Origin: Spirochaetaceae bacterium
Lineage (GTDB): Bacteria; Spirochaetota; Spirochaetia; Treponematales; Treponemataceae
Direction: 5' to 3'
Assembly: GCA_017416145.1 (NCBI GenBank)
Contig: JAFQDD010000016.1
Span: forward strand, 62,001-126,000
Length of the DNA stretch: 64,000 bases
Numbering within the stretch: position 1 is the stretch's first letter; each line of letters begins with the position of its first letter. Position numbers and translations under genes: made by a program. Under the pieces are notes generated by a model that did not search any database, was not told the origin of the DNA, and was given only the letters and a program-made list of their open reading frames with translations. Below, one piece after another: positions 52,721-62,317 of this stretch.

Positions 52721-54178
52721 ATGAATAAACACGATTTTTTATTACCAGAAAACCTAGAAAATTACAAAATCCACTTTGTGGGTATAAAAGGCACTGGCAT
52801 GACAGCCCTTGTAGAAATTTGCAACACCAGAAAAGCCATCATCACAGGAAGCGATGTTGAAGATAGATTTTACACAGACGAAATCCTTGAAAAAATCGGT
52901 ATCTACGCAAAACCATTTTCAAAAGATAACATAGATTCTTCTATAAATTTGGTTGTTTATTCTGCCGCCTACAAACTTGATATTAACCCAGACTTAATAA
53001 AAGCCACAGAACTTGGCATTCCTTGCATTTTATACACAGAAGCCCTTGGTGCCATTTCCAAAACTAGCTTTTCTTGCGGCGTGTGCGGTGTTCACGGGAA
53101 AACTACCACCACAGGAATTGCTGGTACACTTATTGACGCTTTAGAACTTCCTGCCCAAGTTTTAGTTGGTAGCGGTATTTCTTCCTTTGGAGGCTCTTGC
53201 ACTTTAACCAAGGGTCATAAATATTTTGTGGCAGAAACCTGCGAATATCAGCGGCACTTTATGGACTTTCACCCACAGAAAATAATTCTTACTAGCGTAG
53301 AACTTGATCACCAAGATTATTTTGCAGACTACAAAGACATTCAAAGTGCCTTTTTAGACTATATCAATTTACTGCCACAAGAGGGTTCAGTTATCTATTG
53401 CCACGACGATGCTGGTGCCAAAGAAACAGCAGAACTAGCTTTCCAAAAGCGTCCAGACCTAAAGCTAATTCCCTACGGAGTAACAGCACCGGGACCTTAT
53501 AAAGTTTCTTTTGGGAAAATTCAAGAGGGAAAGCAATATTTTACCCTAGCAGGTTTTGAAAAAGACTTTGCCATAAAAATTCCAGGACATCACATTGTGC
53601 TAGACGCTGTAGCAGCCATGGCTCTTTCTTTAGAACTTGTAAAAGAAGAATCTAAAAATCAACAAATTGATGAAAAAACTCTAAATCAACTTGCAACTGG
53701 TTTACTAAACTTTTCAGGAGCAAAAAGAAGAAGTGAAATTCTTGGGGAAAAAGACAATGTGCTTTTCATTGATGATTACGGTCACCACCCAACTGCAATC
53801 AAAAAAACTCTAGAAGGCTTAAAATCCTTTTATCCAGATAAATATTTGATTTGTGACTTTATGTCGCACACATACACTAGAACCGCCAGTTTACTAGAAG
53901 AGTTTGCCTCTTGTTTCGACTTTGCTGACGAAGTGATTTTACACAAAATCTACCCATCAGCAAGAGAAATCTATTCTGGTTCTGTTAGCGGAAAAATCTT
54001 GTTTGCAAGAGCCCAAAACTACCACAACAACGTAAAATATTTTGAAGAAGTTTTGGATGCAAAACCATATCTTGAAAAGCGATTTACAGAAGAAACCAAA
54101 AATAAAACCGGCTACCTATTTGTTACAATGGGTGCCGGTGATAACTGGAAACTTGGTAAAGCACTGCTAGAAAACTAG
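52721..54178 (+). CDS. murC: Mur ligase, MurC/Mpl family
   Basis: Adds L-alanine (MurC) or a peptide (Mpl) to UDP-MurNAc. IHFVGIKGTGMTALVEI is the N-terminal Rossmann motif, GVCGVHGKTTTTG the P-loop, ETCEYQRHF and VELDHQDYF catalytic-domain residues, and DDYGHHPTAIKKTL the C-terminal signature. Distinguishing MurC from Mpl by eye is not safe. Length 486 suits either. Start ATG at 52721 with GGAAG upstream; a longer frame upstream lacks homology. It stands apart from any dcw cluster. Confidence 0.88.
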   Translation: MNKHDFLLPENLENYKIHFVGIKGTGMTALVEICNTRKAIITGSDVEDRFYTDEILEKIGIYAKPFSKDNIDSSINLVVYSAAYKLDINPDLIKATELGIPCILYTEALGAISKTSFSCGVCGVHGKTTTTGIAGTLIDALELPAQVLVGSGISSFGGSCTLTKGHKYFVAETCEYQRHFMDFHPQKIILTSVELDHQDYFADYKDIQSAFLDYINLLPQEGSVIYCHDDAGAKETAELAFQKRPDLKLIPYGVTAPGPYKVSFGKIQEGKQYFTLAGFEKDFAIKIPGHHIVLDAVAAMALSLELVKEESKNQQIDEKTLNQLATGLLNFSGAKRRSEILGEKDNVLFIDDYGHHPTAIKKTLEGLKSFYPDKYLICDFMSHTYTRTASLLEEFASCFDFADEVILHKIYPSAREIYSGSVSGKILFARAQNYHNNVKYFEEVLDAKPYLEKRFTEETKNKTGYLFVTMGAGDNWKLGKALLEN

Positions 54179-54194
54179 CATTTGTTTATTAATT

Positions 54195-55337
54195 TTATCT
54201 TGCAATAGAAGCTGCCAAAACTGTGTAAAGCTCATCTGGATCAATTGGTTTTGAAAGGTGAGCATTCATACCAGCTTCTCTAGATTTTTCAATATCAGAA
54301 TCCATAACATTTGCTGTAATAGCGATAATCGGAATCTCTAAAGCTTCATAACAATAAGAACCTTCACCACCTAAAGCACGGATTCGTCTACAAGCTTCAA
54401 GTCCATCCATTTCTGGCATACGAATATCAAGCAAAATTGCGTCATAGTGATTTGGCTCAGAAGCTGAAAATAGAGCTACAGCATCCTTTCCGTTAGAAGT
54501 TGCTTCGACTTTACAACCAAAACTTTCTAGCAAATGACAAATAATGCTACAGTTAATAGAATCATCATCTGCAATAAGAATTGTTTTGCCTTCAAGTTCT
54601 TTTTTCTCTTCTAAATCTGCAACACCTTCAAAAGCTTCAGAAACTTTTAGAGAAATCTCAAACCAGAAAGTACTTCCAGTTCCTTCAGCACTACTTACAT
54701 TTATTGTGCCACCCATTTCTTTTACAATATTACTTGCAACAGAAAGCCCCATTCCAACGCCATAAATTACATCAGAATCTGGAGTATCTAAATCAGAATA
54801 TGGCACAAAAATATTTTTTACTTTTTCTTCTGACATACCAATTCCGTCGTCAGAAACTGTAAAGCGAATTTTGTAAGCACCGTTGGAGAGTCCAAGATTT
54901 TCCACAATAAAATCAACATGACCGTATTTTTTATTGTAACGAATTGCGTTGGAAAGAAGATTTGATAAAACTCGGCGTAAACGCTCTTTATCACCAAAAA
55001 CAAATTCTGGTAAATTGGAAGTTGTAAAAGATAATTCTATTTCATCTTCTTTTGCAGATTCTTCAAAAACAACTGAAAGAAAGTTTAATAATTGAGTAAG
55101 AGAAAAATCAGTTTCATTAAGAGAAGCTTTTCCAGAGGAAAACTGTTCCATATCAAGTAAGTTATTTACAATTGCAAGTAAATAATCAGAAGCCACAGCA
55201 ATTTTTTTTGAGCAATCTTCAACTTTTCCAGAATCATTTAGATTATCAGAAATAATGCGATTCAACCCAATTATTGAATTAAGCGGTGTTCTAATTTCAT
55301 GACTAAGTTTAGCCATCATATCCATTTTTTTATTCAT
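54195..55337 (-). CDS. Hybrid histidine kinase/response regulator without sensor domain
   Basis: The protein opens straight into the HisKA box (MMAKLSHEIRTPLNSIIG, phospho-His about residue 13). The ATPase domain follows (N-box NLLSNAIRYN, G1 DDGIGM, G2 GVGMGLS) and then a receiver domain (ILIADDDSIN, phospho-Asp in AILLDIRMPEMDG, Lys in AHLSKPID). There is no membrane or sensory domain upstream. In-frame stops just before the ATG and a -10 box six bases upstream indicate that this start is real, not a truncation in the annotation. Confidence 0.88.
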   Translation of the reverse strand: MNKKMDMMAKLSHEIRTPLNSIIGLNRIISDNLNDSGKVEDCSKKIAVASDYLLAIVNNLLDMEQFSSGKASLNETDFSLTQLLNFLSVVFEESAKEDEIELSFTTSNLPEFVFGDKERLRRVLSNLLSNAIRYNKKYGHVDFIVENLGLSNGAYKIRFTVSDDGIGMSEEKVKNIFVPYSDLDTPDSDVIYGVGMGLSVASNIVKEMGGTINVSSAEGTGSTFWFEISLKVSEAFEGVADLEEKKELEGKTILIADDDSINCSIICHLLESFGCKVEATSNGKDAVALFSASEPNHYDAILLDIRMPEMDGLEACRRIRALGGEGSYCYEALEIPIIAITANVMDSDIEKSREAGMNAHLSKPIDPDELYTVLAASIAR

Positions 55338-55343
55338 ATTAAC

Positions 55344-55373
55344 ATTCTATCACGTGAAATTAAATCTTTGCAA
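55344..55373 (-). promoter_or_regulatory. Leaderless promoter of the hybrid kinase
   Basis: Minus-strand TTGCAA (55368-55373), 18-base spacer, TAGAAT (55344-55349), then six bases to the ATG at 55337. Confidence 0.5.
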
Positions 55374-55521
55374 TAGAAAATTCTATCAATAGTATTATTA
55401 TATTATCTAAACTTAAAGATTTGTTTAAAAGTTTAATAATACTTAAGATATTGCATAAATACTAAATATTTGATATATTATTATCATAGACCACATTATA
55501 TTTTAAGGAGTACAGAGAAAA

Positions 55522-57165
55522 ATGATTGAATTAACTCTAAACCAACTACTAAAAGAAAAAACCGCTGAAAATCCTAAACAAGAATTTATGATTTATGCTG
55601 ACAGAAATCTTCGCTTTACTTATGAAGAATTTAACAATCGTGTAGATGATTTAGCTTGTGGTCTGTATTCTCTGGGTGTAAAAAAAGGTGATAATGTTGG
55701 AATTTGGGCAACAAACGTTCCAGATTGGCTAACATATATGTTCGCTTGTGCTCGTCTTGGAGCTGTAGCTGTTACAGTAAACACAAGTTACAAACTTCAC
55801 GAGCTTGAATATCTTGTAAAACAAGCAGATTTAACAACTCTTTGTCTTTCTGACGGTGTAAAAGACAGTAATTACGTTTCTATGATTAAAGAACTTGTAC
55901 CAGAATTAGACACTTACGAAAGAGGTTGTTTAAAATCAGCAAGATTCCCATTTTTGAAAAACGTAATTTTTATGGGACCAGAAAAATTCCGCGGTCTTTA
56001 CTCTACTCCAGAACTTTTGCTTTTGGGAAAACATGTTGATATTAACATTATCCGTGAAATCGAAGCTTCTGTTACTCCAGATGACGTTGTAAATATGCAA
56101 TATACTTCTGGAACAACAGGCTTTCCAAAGGGCGTTATGCTTACAAGTCGCAATATTATCAACAACGGATTTTCTATTGGTGAAAGTATGCGTTACACAA
56201 ACAAAGAACGTGTATGTTTGCCAGTTCCTTTGTTCCACTGTTTTGGTATTGTTCTTGGAGTTATGGCAATTTTGAGTCACGGAGCAACCCATGTTCTACT
56301 AGAAAGTTTTGATCCACTGGTGGCATTGGCTAGTATCCAAAAAGAAAAATGTACAGCAATTTACGGTGTTCCAACAATGTACATTGCAGAGCTAAATCAC
56401 CCAATGTTTAGCATGTTCGATATGTCAACACTTCGTACTGGAATTATGGCTGGTGCTGGTTGTCCTGTAGAATTGATGAAAACCGTTATGGACAAAATGA
56501 ACATGAAGGAAATCACTTCTGTTTACGGATTAACAGAAACTAGCCCTGGAATGACACAAAGCCGCTGGAATCAAAGTGCTGAAGTAAGAGCAACTACAGT
56601 TGGATACGAACTTCCAGATATTGAAGTAAAAGTTCTTGATCCAGAAACCAACGAAGAGTGTCCAGTTGGGGTACAGGGTGAAATGTGCTGTCGTGGTTAC
56701 AATATCATGAAAGGATATTACAAAATGCCAGAAGCCACAGCTGAAATCATTGATGAAAATGGATTCTTGCACTCAGGAGACCTTGGTGTAAAAGGCGAAG
56801 ACGGAAACTATCGCATTACAGGCCGCATCAAAGATATGATTATTCGTGGTGGAGAAAATATTTATCCTCGTGAATTGGAAGAATTCCTAATTGATATGCC
56901 ACAAATCAAAGATATTCAAGTTGCTGCTGTAAAAGATAAAAAATACGGGGAAATTACAGGTGCGTTTATCATCCTTCATGAAGGTGAAAAACTTACAGAA
57001 GAAGACGTTATTGAATATTGCCGTGGAAAGATTTCAAAATATAAATGGCCACAATTCTTTATGTTCCTAAAAGAATTCCCAATGACAGGAAGTGGAAAAA
57101 TCCAAAAGTTCAAGCTAACTGAAATGGGTACAAAATACAGAAAAGAAGTTTTGGGAATTGAATAA
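55522..57165 (+). CDS. Acyl-CoA synthetase (AMP-forming), FadD-like
   Basis: Adenylates a fatty or other carboxylic acid and forms its CoA thioester. P-loop-like motif [16 protein letters not shown]5 [12 protein letters not shown]7 [14 protein letters not shown]8 [23 protein letters not shown] and the A10 Lys in [12 protein letters not shown] are complete. Length 547 is typical of medium/long-chain enzymes. AAGGAG precedes the ATG. It has no neighbours of beta-oxidation, so it may serve to reuse exogenous fatty acids for lipids (inferred). Confidence 0.92.
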   Translation: MIELTLNQLLKEKTAENPKQEFMIYADRNLRFTYEEFNNRVDDLACGLYSLGVKKGDNVGIWATNVPDWLTYMFACARLGAVAVTVNTSYKLHELEYLVKQADLTTLCLSDGVKDSNYVSMIKELVPELDTYERGCLKSARFPFLKNVIFMGPEKFRGLYSTPELLLLGKHVDINIIREIEASVTPDDVVNMQYTSGTTGFPKGVMLTSRNIINNGFSIGESMRYTNKERVCLPVPLFHCFGIVLGVMAILSHGATHVLLESFDPLVALASIQKEKCTAIYGVPTMYIAELNHPMFSMFDMSTLRTGIMAGAGCPVELMKTVMDKMNMKEITSVYGLTETSPGMTQSRWNQSAEVRATTVGYELPDIEVKVLDPETNEECPVGVQGEMCCRGYNIMKGYYKMPEATAEIIDENGFLHSGDLGVKGEDGNYRITGRIKDMIIRGGENIYPRELEEFLIDMPQIKDIQVAAVKDKKYGEITGAFIILHEGEKLTEEDVIEYCRGKISKYKWPQFFMFLKEFPMTGSGKIQKFKLTEMGTKYRKEVLGIE

Positions 57166-57189
57166 GAACCGAAATTAAAATATAACTTT

Positions 57190-57363
57190 GGGGTTTCCAA
57201 AGGGGAATCCCCTTTGGTCGTTCTTTTGGGAAAGAGAGAGGTGTGGATGAGACAAATTGCGAGACTCGCAGCAATTTGCGTTTTATCGAAAAAAATGGGT
57301 TTTCTCTCTCCACAAAGTTTACCAGCTTTTTCAAAGCTGACTCCTCCCAAAGTTTTGGGAAAA
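57190..57363. repeat. Dispersed intergenic hairpin repeat, copy 3
   Basis: The longest copy. Block A (57190-57234, GGGGTTTCCAAAGGGG ... GGGAAAG) and block B (57279-57303) match copy 1 on the opposite strand; block C (57321-57363) matches copy 2. Between A and B sits the 26-base palindrome (57253-57278) also found in the DGR template. Copy 1 lacks that palindrome. Confidence 0.7.
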
Positions 57364-57436
57364 TATATTATTATCATTTCTTAATTAGTTTTGAACATTT
57401 TCAAAAATGTTTGACAAGCTGATTATTTCAAGCTGA

Positions 57437-57928
57437 TTATTCAAAATAAGCTTGATAGGGCACTTCTACTCTAGATTCTCCTGCAAAAGCAACACCGTAA
57501 GAGCCTTCACTTGGAAGATTATCTTCCAGCTTTACCTTATCAAAATAAACCGAGGCATTGTACAAGCCACTTACATCAACTTTTCCGTCAAAATTACCAT
57601 TTCCTTTGATATTTGCCTTTGTAATGATTTCACCGTTAAAAACCCAACCTTCTTCGTCAGAAAAGTTTTCGTAGCGAATAGTCACCAATCCACCTAAACC
57701 ACTTACCTTTGCGTGATAATAGATTTTTCCGCTGATTTTTCCAGTAACTTCTTCTTTGCCAAGTTTTGCCAAGTTATTTTTTTTATTCAAAAGTTCAATC
57801 CGTTTATAACTTTCCCCAATTTTGTGATTAAACAACACAAAAAAGTCTTTGTGATTTATTGATTGAAAACCAAAGAAAGTTGGAATTAAAGCAAAAATTA
57901 AAAGTGAAAAAAAGATTTTCTTTTTCAT
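57437..57928 (-). CDS. Secreted protein of unknown function
   Basis: A signal peptide (MKKKIFFSLLIFALIPTFFGF) is followed by ~140 residues of beta-rich sequence (VTGKISGKIYYHAKVSGLGGLVTIRY, ANIKGNGNFDGKVDVSGLYN). The Gly/Lys alternation suggests a beta-solenoid or sandwich; no family was recognised. GGAGG precedes the ATG at 57928, which fixes the start five codons inside the longest frame. Confidence 0.65.
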   Translation of the reverse strand: MKKKIFFSLLIFALIPTFFGFQSINHKDFFVLFNHKIGESYKRIELLNKKNNLAKLGKEEVTGKISGKIYYHAKVSGLGGLVTIRYENFSDEEGWVFNGEIITKANIKGNGNFDGKVDVSGLYNASVYFDKVKLEDNLPSEGSYGVAFAGESRVEVPYQAYFE

Positions 57929-58020
57929 AAAACCTCCAAGCAAGTGTTACTATAATAATATCACTTTTTAGAGGCTTTTGTTGTACTTAGACAACTTTTT
58001 ATCAAAAAAAATTACAAATC

Positions 58021-58602
58021 CTATTTTCCCCATAATTGAAACAAATTTACCAAACTAATTTTTACTTTCAAACCGTATTCAAAAGCATTTTTTACTTGAT
58101 CTTTTATCACACCTTTTTGATCTTGAGGATTTACCACAAATCGATATCCAGAAAATACGTCTATCATCACAATATCAACAAAAGATTGCTTCCAGCCAAT
58201 TAAAGGACAAAGAGAAATTACACAATCTTGACTATTTTCCTCTGAAACCGAAGAACCATCATACATAAAAAAACCGGTTTTACATTGTCCCCCAAAATAA
58301 AGCCAATCCAAGCCCCGTAGAAAGGGATAATATAAAATATCTCCAGTAACTTCCACAGAAGTTAAAATTAGAGAAGGATTTTTCATCCACATAGTCATGT
58401 GAGAAAGTCCGCCCTTCACAGCCATTCCGTGAAAAAGCTCTCTTTCATAGGAAAAACCAATTCCCCAGCCATTGTTTTTTAGACCCTTTGCCAAATATTC
58501 TGTTTCTAGAGAGAAAATCTGCTTTTTATTTTGCGATTGGGAAAAACTTGACAGCGAAAAGGCGAAAAATATCAGCAAAGCTGCAAAATATCGTTTTTGC
58601 AT
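58021..58602 (-). CDS. Probable outer-membrane beta-barrel protein
   Basis: Signal peptide MQKRYFAALLIFFAFSLSSFSQ, then 170 residues with amphipathic strands (NGWGIGFSYERELFHGMAVKGGL, VTGDILYYPFLRGLDWLYFGGQ, DVFSGYRFVV, EYGLKVKISLVNLF). The pattern fits a small eight-strand barrel, but the family is not recognised. No good ribosome binding site was found. It appears monocistronic. Confidence 0.55.
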   Translation of the reverse strand: MQKRYFAALLIFFAFSLSSFSQSQNKKQIFSLETEYLAKGLKNNGWGIGFSYERELFHGMAVKGGLSHMTMWMKNPSLILTSVEVTGDILYYPFLRGLDWLYFGGQCKTGFFMYDGSSVSEENSQDCVISLCPLIGWKQSFVDIVMIDVFSGYRFVVNPQDQKGVIKDQVKNAFEYGLKVKISLVNLFQLWGK

Positions 58603-58637
58603 AGGAATAGTTTACGGGAAAATTGTTAAAGAAATGT

Positions 58638-58690
58638 TAAAAATCCCGTCTGAAGGCTTGGAAATACAAGACAACGAGACGGGATTTTTA
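58638..58690 (-). terminator. Terminator after the Fn3/TIG lipoprotein gene
   Basis: A 14-base perfect stem TAAAAATCCCGTCT / AGACGGGATTTTTA. Confidence 0.75.
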
Positions 58691-58734
58691 GCAAAGGGAA
58701 GATTAAATATTTTTAATGCACGAGATAAAAATGA

Positions 58735-61641
58735 TCATTGATTTTTTTCACTAAAGAATTTTGTAAGTATTTTTTCTTCTACTTTTATCATTGGATTATC
58801 ACTCCCAGGATTTCTATTTTCTGATGTATCACCAATTGGTTCTAAAGTTTCTATTATAAATGATAGATTTAATAAATTTTGCAAATCATTTAATTCTACT
58901 TGCATTTTTTCTGCTGCATAAGCAAGATGAATATTCATTTGTTCAACAATTAACGGACATCCATTGTTTATATCAGAAGCAATATCTGCGATTGGTGGTG
59001 TTGTATTAAAAATTTCTTCGGAGAACAGTCTGTTCCATAAATCAATAACATCATCTTCTATTGAAGACTCATAATCTGACCATTTACTATCATTATAAGT
59101 AGTCCCAGAATAACCATAATTATAGGATGATAAAATCATTGTTACGTAGTAGACATAAAATTCATACTCTTTTAAGCAGTCATATTCATTATATCCTGTT
59201 AATATCCATTCATAATTAGTTAAAAAAGTTTCAATCATATCTTCAAAAGCTGGTGTACACAAAGTTGTTAATTGATTTATTAAATACGTAAAATCATATT
59301 GCTTTGCATAATTTATATCATAAGATGTTTCTTCAAATTCTCTCCATACAATATTGACTTTATCGCCATTAAAAATAGATGCATATTTTTCCTTAAACAA
59401 GTCGCTAAAAGTTAAACTTTCAATGTAACTTTTGAAATTTCCAGTATAGTTGTTATAATCACCGCATATTGATGTAGCATTATAAAAAGAATTACCATAC
59501 TCACTATTATCTGGATATGCAACTTTATATGCACTACCTTCTCCACCAATGTTCACAATTTTAAAATAATCATCATACAATGCAACATTAAATGTTCCAT
59601 ACCAGTTAGAATCTCCACAACTTACTGTTATGTAATGCTCCCCGATATATCCAGGATTACTAATTGTTGCTGTTGCTTCTGTGTTACTTATGTACTTTAT
59701 ATCAGTAAAACTAGTGTTATCACTTGTAATTGTGTCACTTAATAAATTATTTCCATAAATTGTTACTGGAATTTTACCTGTATAATTTTCTCCTACTGTT
59801 GGAATTGTAACACTTGTAATTTCTGGGATACCATAATTATCATAAGGTTTTATTTTTCTTGCATCAAAATCGTGGAATACCCAAACATAATTTGTATTTC
59901 CTCTGTTTACATTTTGAACAGTTAAACCCGAAAAGTCTACACCACCATACATAGAATAATTATCATAACTACCTTCTAAAATATACGCTGAATAATCTAA
60001 TGCATTAGACTGTGAAGAACTCCAAAAGCGAATGTAATATTCATTGTCTACAGCATCACAGATTTTTGGTAAATATATATCTAAATTTCGTAATGATTCT
60101 GCCAAAACATTTATACTATCTGACATTTCGTACAATTCGCTAATACTTGGAACATACCATCCATCTGCAAAATCTGTTCCCATCAATCCAGCAATAGCTG
60201 CATACATATTTGCAAAATAGAAAGAAGGATAATTTGTTACTGCGTTTTGTGAACCAAGCAAATCAATACTAGAAATGAATTCCCAGTTATCACTTCCATC
60301 TAAATCACCTGTAAAAGTATATTCGTAATCGATTTTATTTACATTTGTAACTATATCCGTAAAGTAACTATTTCCTCCTGTTGTTCCAGGTACTGCCCAC
60401 ATTACTTCAGTTTCTGGGAAATCCAATCCTAAAATAACAGGTTCACCTGAATCCATAACACAAACAACCCCACAAATTTGACTTACTTCAAATGGCGTTA
60501 ATTGAGAAAAATATTCTTTTCGCACATAAGTATTATTTGTTAAAACATAGTCACCAGTTTTTACATCACAAGAAACAAAGCTGTTGTCAATAGCCGAAAC
60601 ACTTACAGTTGTTACTTCTCCACCATTTCCTGCATTATCAAAAGGTACTACTGAAATAAGATACTCACTATCATCAGCAAGAATATCAGTTATAGTGTAT
60701 GAAATAAAACTCCTATCAACAAAGAAACTATTAATTTCATCTTCACCAAACTTTCCATATGCAATTTGAACTCCTGCAAAATCTTCATCTAAAGGATTTT
60801 CCCAAGAAACCGTAATAGTATTTTCCATAGCAGAATAACTAGCAGTTAAATTTATCACTTGAGTAGGAGGAATATTATCTTTTTGAATTCTTATTTCACC
60901 AGTTGCTCCTAATGAATAATTTAAACTAGTATCAAAAGTTCTCAATGTAAAAGTATGTAAAATTTCACTATTATATTCTTTTGTATAATTATTTAAATGA
61001 TAAAATGTTGTTTTTTTATCCAAAAGTATTGGAGAAATCAAACTTCCTTCACTTGGAGTCATTGTAAGTTCAAGCCCATCAAAATCTGCATCAGACGGAT
61101 TATCCCAAGACAAAAGCAAAATATCTTCTTCTTGTTGATATTCTACAACAAAATTTAACACTTCTCCTGGTGCTGTTTTATCAACAGAAGAATTTCCGTT
61201 ATCTTCACTAGGGGGATTTTCGTTAGGGTTATTTTCATTAGGTTTCTCATCACTCGAGTCGTTTGCACTAATTAAGACTACAGAAGAAACACCTGATGAA
61301 TAATTTAAGTTTTTATCATATGTTTTTATCTTGATTGTATATGAAAAACCAATTCTTAAACCTGATAAAGAAAAATTTGAAACTTCTTTTCCCAAACTTA
61401 TAGGATTGGCTAAAATTCCTTCTGCAGGAATCATACTAATTTGAACCCCTGCGAAATCTGAATCAGGAGGATTTTTCCATGATAAATATGCAATTTCGTT
61501 TTCAATACAAATTTTAAAATCCTTTACTTCTGCAGGAGCTGTTGTATCCACCTGTATTTCAGGTTCCTTACAACCAACAATTCCAAAAACAAAACTTATT
61601 ACGAAAAAAATCGTAACAATCCATTTCAACGAATCTCTCAT
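58735..61641 (-). CDS. Large lipoprotein with Fn3-like repeats and TIG domain
   Basis: Lipoprotein signal GIVGC. Three Fn3-like repeats (residues ~35-345) share the patterns APxEVxxF/L, xISWxNPxDxDFxGVQI and TFxIxxFDxxxNxSxG. A middle region (~360-600, WYVPSISELYEMSDSI ... YYIRFWSSSQS) resembles Lcl/DUF1566-type lectin-like domains. A TIG/IPT domain follows (~620-700, IPEITSVTIPTVGENYTGKIPVTIYGNNL). The last ~260 residues are helical and unrecognised. Start MRDSLKW at 61641, where GAGGTGG lies just upstream. Divergent from an XRE repressor with which it shares operators. Probably a surface adhesin (inferred). Confidence 0.75.
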   Translation of the reverse strand: MRDSLKWIVTIFFVISFVFGIVGCKEPEIQVDTTAPAEVKDFKICIENEIAYLSWKNPPDSDFAGVQISMIPAEGILANPISLGKEVSNFSLSGLRIGFSYTIKIKTYDKNLNYSSGVSSVVLISANDSSDEKPNENNPNENPPSEDNGNSSVDKTAPGEVLNFVVEYQQEEDILLLSWDNPSDADFDGLELTMTPSEGSLISPILLDKKTTFYHLNNYTKEYNSEILHTFTLRTFDTSLNYSLGATGEIRIQKDNIPPTQVINLTASYSAMENTITVSWENPLDEDFAGVQIAYGKFGEDEINSFFVDRSFISYTITDILADDSEYLISVVPFDNAGNGGEVTTVSVSAIDNSFVSCDVKTGDYVLTNNTYVRKEYFSQLTPFEVSQICGVVCVMDSGEPVILGLDFPETEVMWAVPGTTGGNSYFTDIVTNVNKIDYEYTFTGDLDGSDNWEFISSIDLLGSQNAVTNYPSFYFANMYAAIAGLMGTDFADGWYVPSISELYEMSDSINVLAESLRNLDIYLPKICDAVDNEYYIRFWSSSQSNALDYSAYILEGSYDNYSMYGGVDFSGLTVQNVNRGNTNYVWVFHDFDARKIKPYDNYGIPEITSVTIPTVGENYTGKIPVTIYGNNLLSDTITSDNTSFTDIKYISNTEATATISNPGYIGEHYITVSCGDSNWYGTFNVALYDDYFKIVNIGGEGSAYKVAYPDNSEYGNSFYNATSICGDYNNYTGNFKSYIESLTFSDLFKEKYASIFNGDKVNIVWREFEETSYDINYAKQYDFTYLINQLTTLCTPAFEDMIETFLTNYEWILTGYNEYDCLKEYEFYVYYVTMILSSYNYGYSGTTYNDSKWSDYESSIEDDVIDLWNRLFSEEIFNTTPPIADIASDINNGCPLIVEQMNIHLAYAAEKMQVELNDLQNLLNLSFIIETLEPIGDTSENRNPGSDNPMIKVEEKILTKFFSEKNQ

Positions 61642-61686
61642 TTTCCACCTCATAAAATCTACGTAATCATACGCTTTATAAAGATA

Positions 61687-61769
61687 ATTATACACTTAAT
61701 TAAGTGTATGTATAACAATTTTACACTATAAAAAGTGTACTTGCAAGTAAAAATCACTTTATTAAGTAT
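61687..61769. promoter_or_regulatory. Divergent control region with three palindromic operators
   Basis: A 20-base perfect palindrome with core ACACTTAATTAAGTGT is centred at 61699.5. A related site ACACTATAAAAAGTGT is centred at 61730.5 and a weaker CACTTTATTAAGTA at about 61761.5, each 31 bases apart. The first overlaps the minus-strand -10 TATAAT (61687-61692; -35 TTATAC, 17-base spacer). The third overlaps the XRE gene's -10. Confidence 0.7.
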
Positions 61770-61772
61770 AAT
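61767..61772 (+). promoter_or_regulatory. -10 box of the XRE gene, leaderless
   Basis: TATAAT ending six bases before the ATG at 61779; no ribosome binding site and only a weak -35. Confidence 0.5.
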
Positions 61773-61778
61773 AAAAGT

Positions 61779-62093
61779 ATGTGTTTTGCAGAAAATCTAA
61801 AAGAAATGCTCGAATCCAAAGACATTGAAATAAAAGAATTAGCTTATGGTACTGGAATAAGTAAAAACACAATTGATAACTATTTATCTGGTCAAAAATC
61901 CATTCCAAATGCAGAAAATGCAGTTAAAATTGCAAAATACCTTGGTACAACAGTAGAATATCTTGTAACAGGAACTATATTAGACAATCTTCAATCTCAA
62001 GACATATCAAAAACTATAAAAAACTTGTATAGATTAAACAAAACTGATTTAGAAGCCGTAAAAACAATCATCAGTTCATTAGCTCAAAAATAA
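61779..62093 (+). CDS. XRE-family helix-turn-helix regulator
   Basis: Residues 5-65 form a Cro/C1-type domain (LKEMLESKDIEIKELAYGTGISKNTIDNYLSGQKSIP, with AVKIAKYLGTTVEYLVTG). A short C-terminal helix may dimerise it. At 104 residues it has no effector domain. It most likely binds the three palindromes between it and the divergent lipoprotein gene, so repressing both (inferred from layout). Confidence 0.9.
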   Translation: MCFAENLKEMLESKDIEIKELAYGTGISKNTIDNYLSGQKSIPNAENAVKIAKYLGTTVEYLVTGTILDNLQSQDISKTIKNLYRLNKTDLEAVKTIISSLAQK

Positions 62094-62317
62094 ATTTCAC
62101 CACTACAAATTATCAAAAGAAATTGTGAGTCAATTTGTACAGATTACCCTTGATTCAACTTTGTTCAGATTCTTCAAGCATTGTAAAACCTTAATAATTT
62201 GGACATTTTCATTTTTTTCAATAGCAATTTTCACACACGTTCTCACCATTGAAAAATCTTTCCCACTATTTTATACTAATTTCATACAAAAATAGATTAC
62301 AAGATTTGGGGAATATT

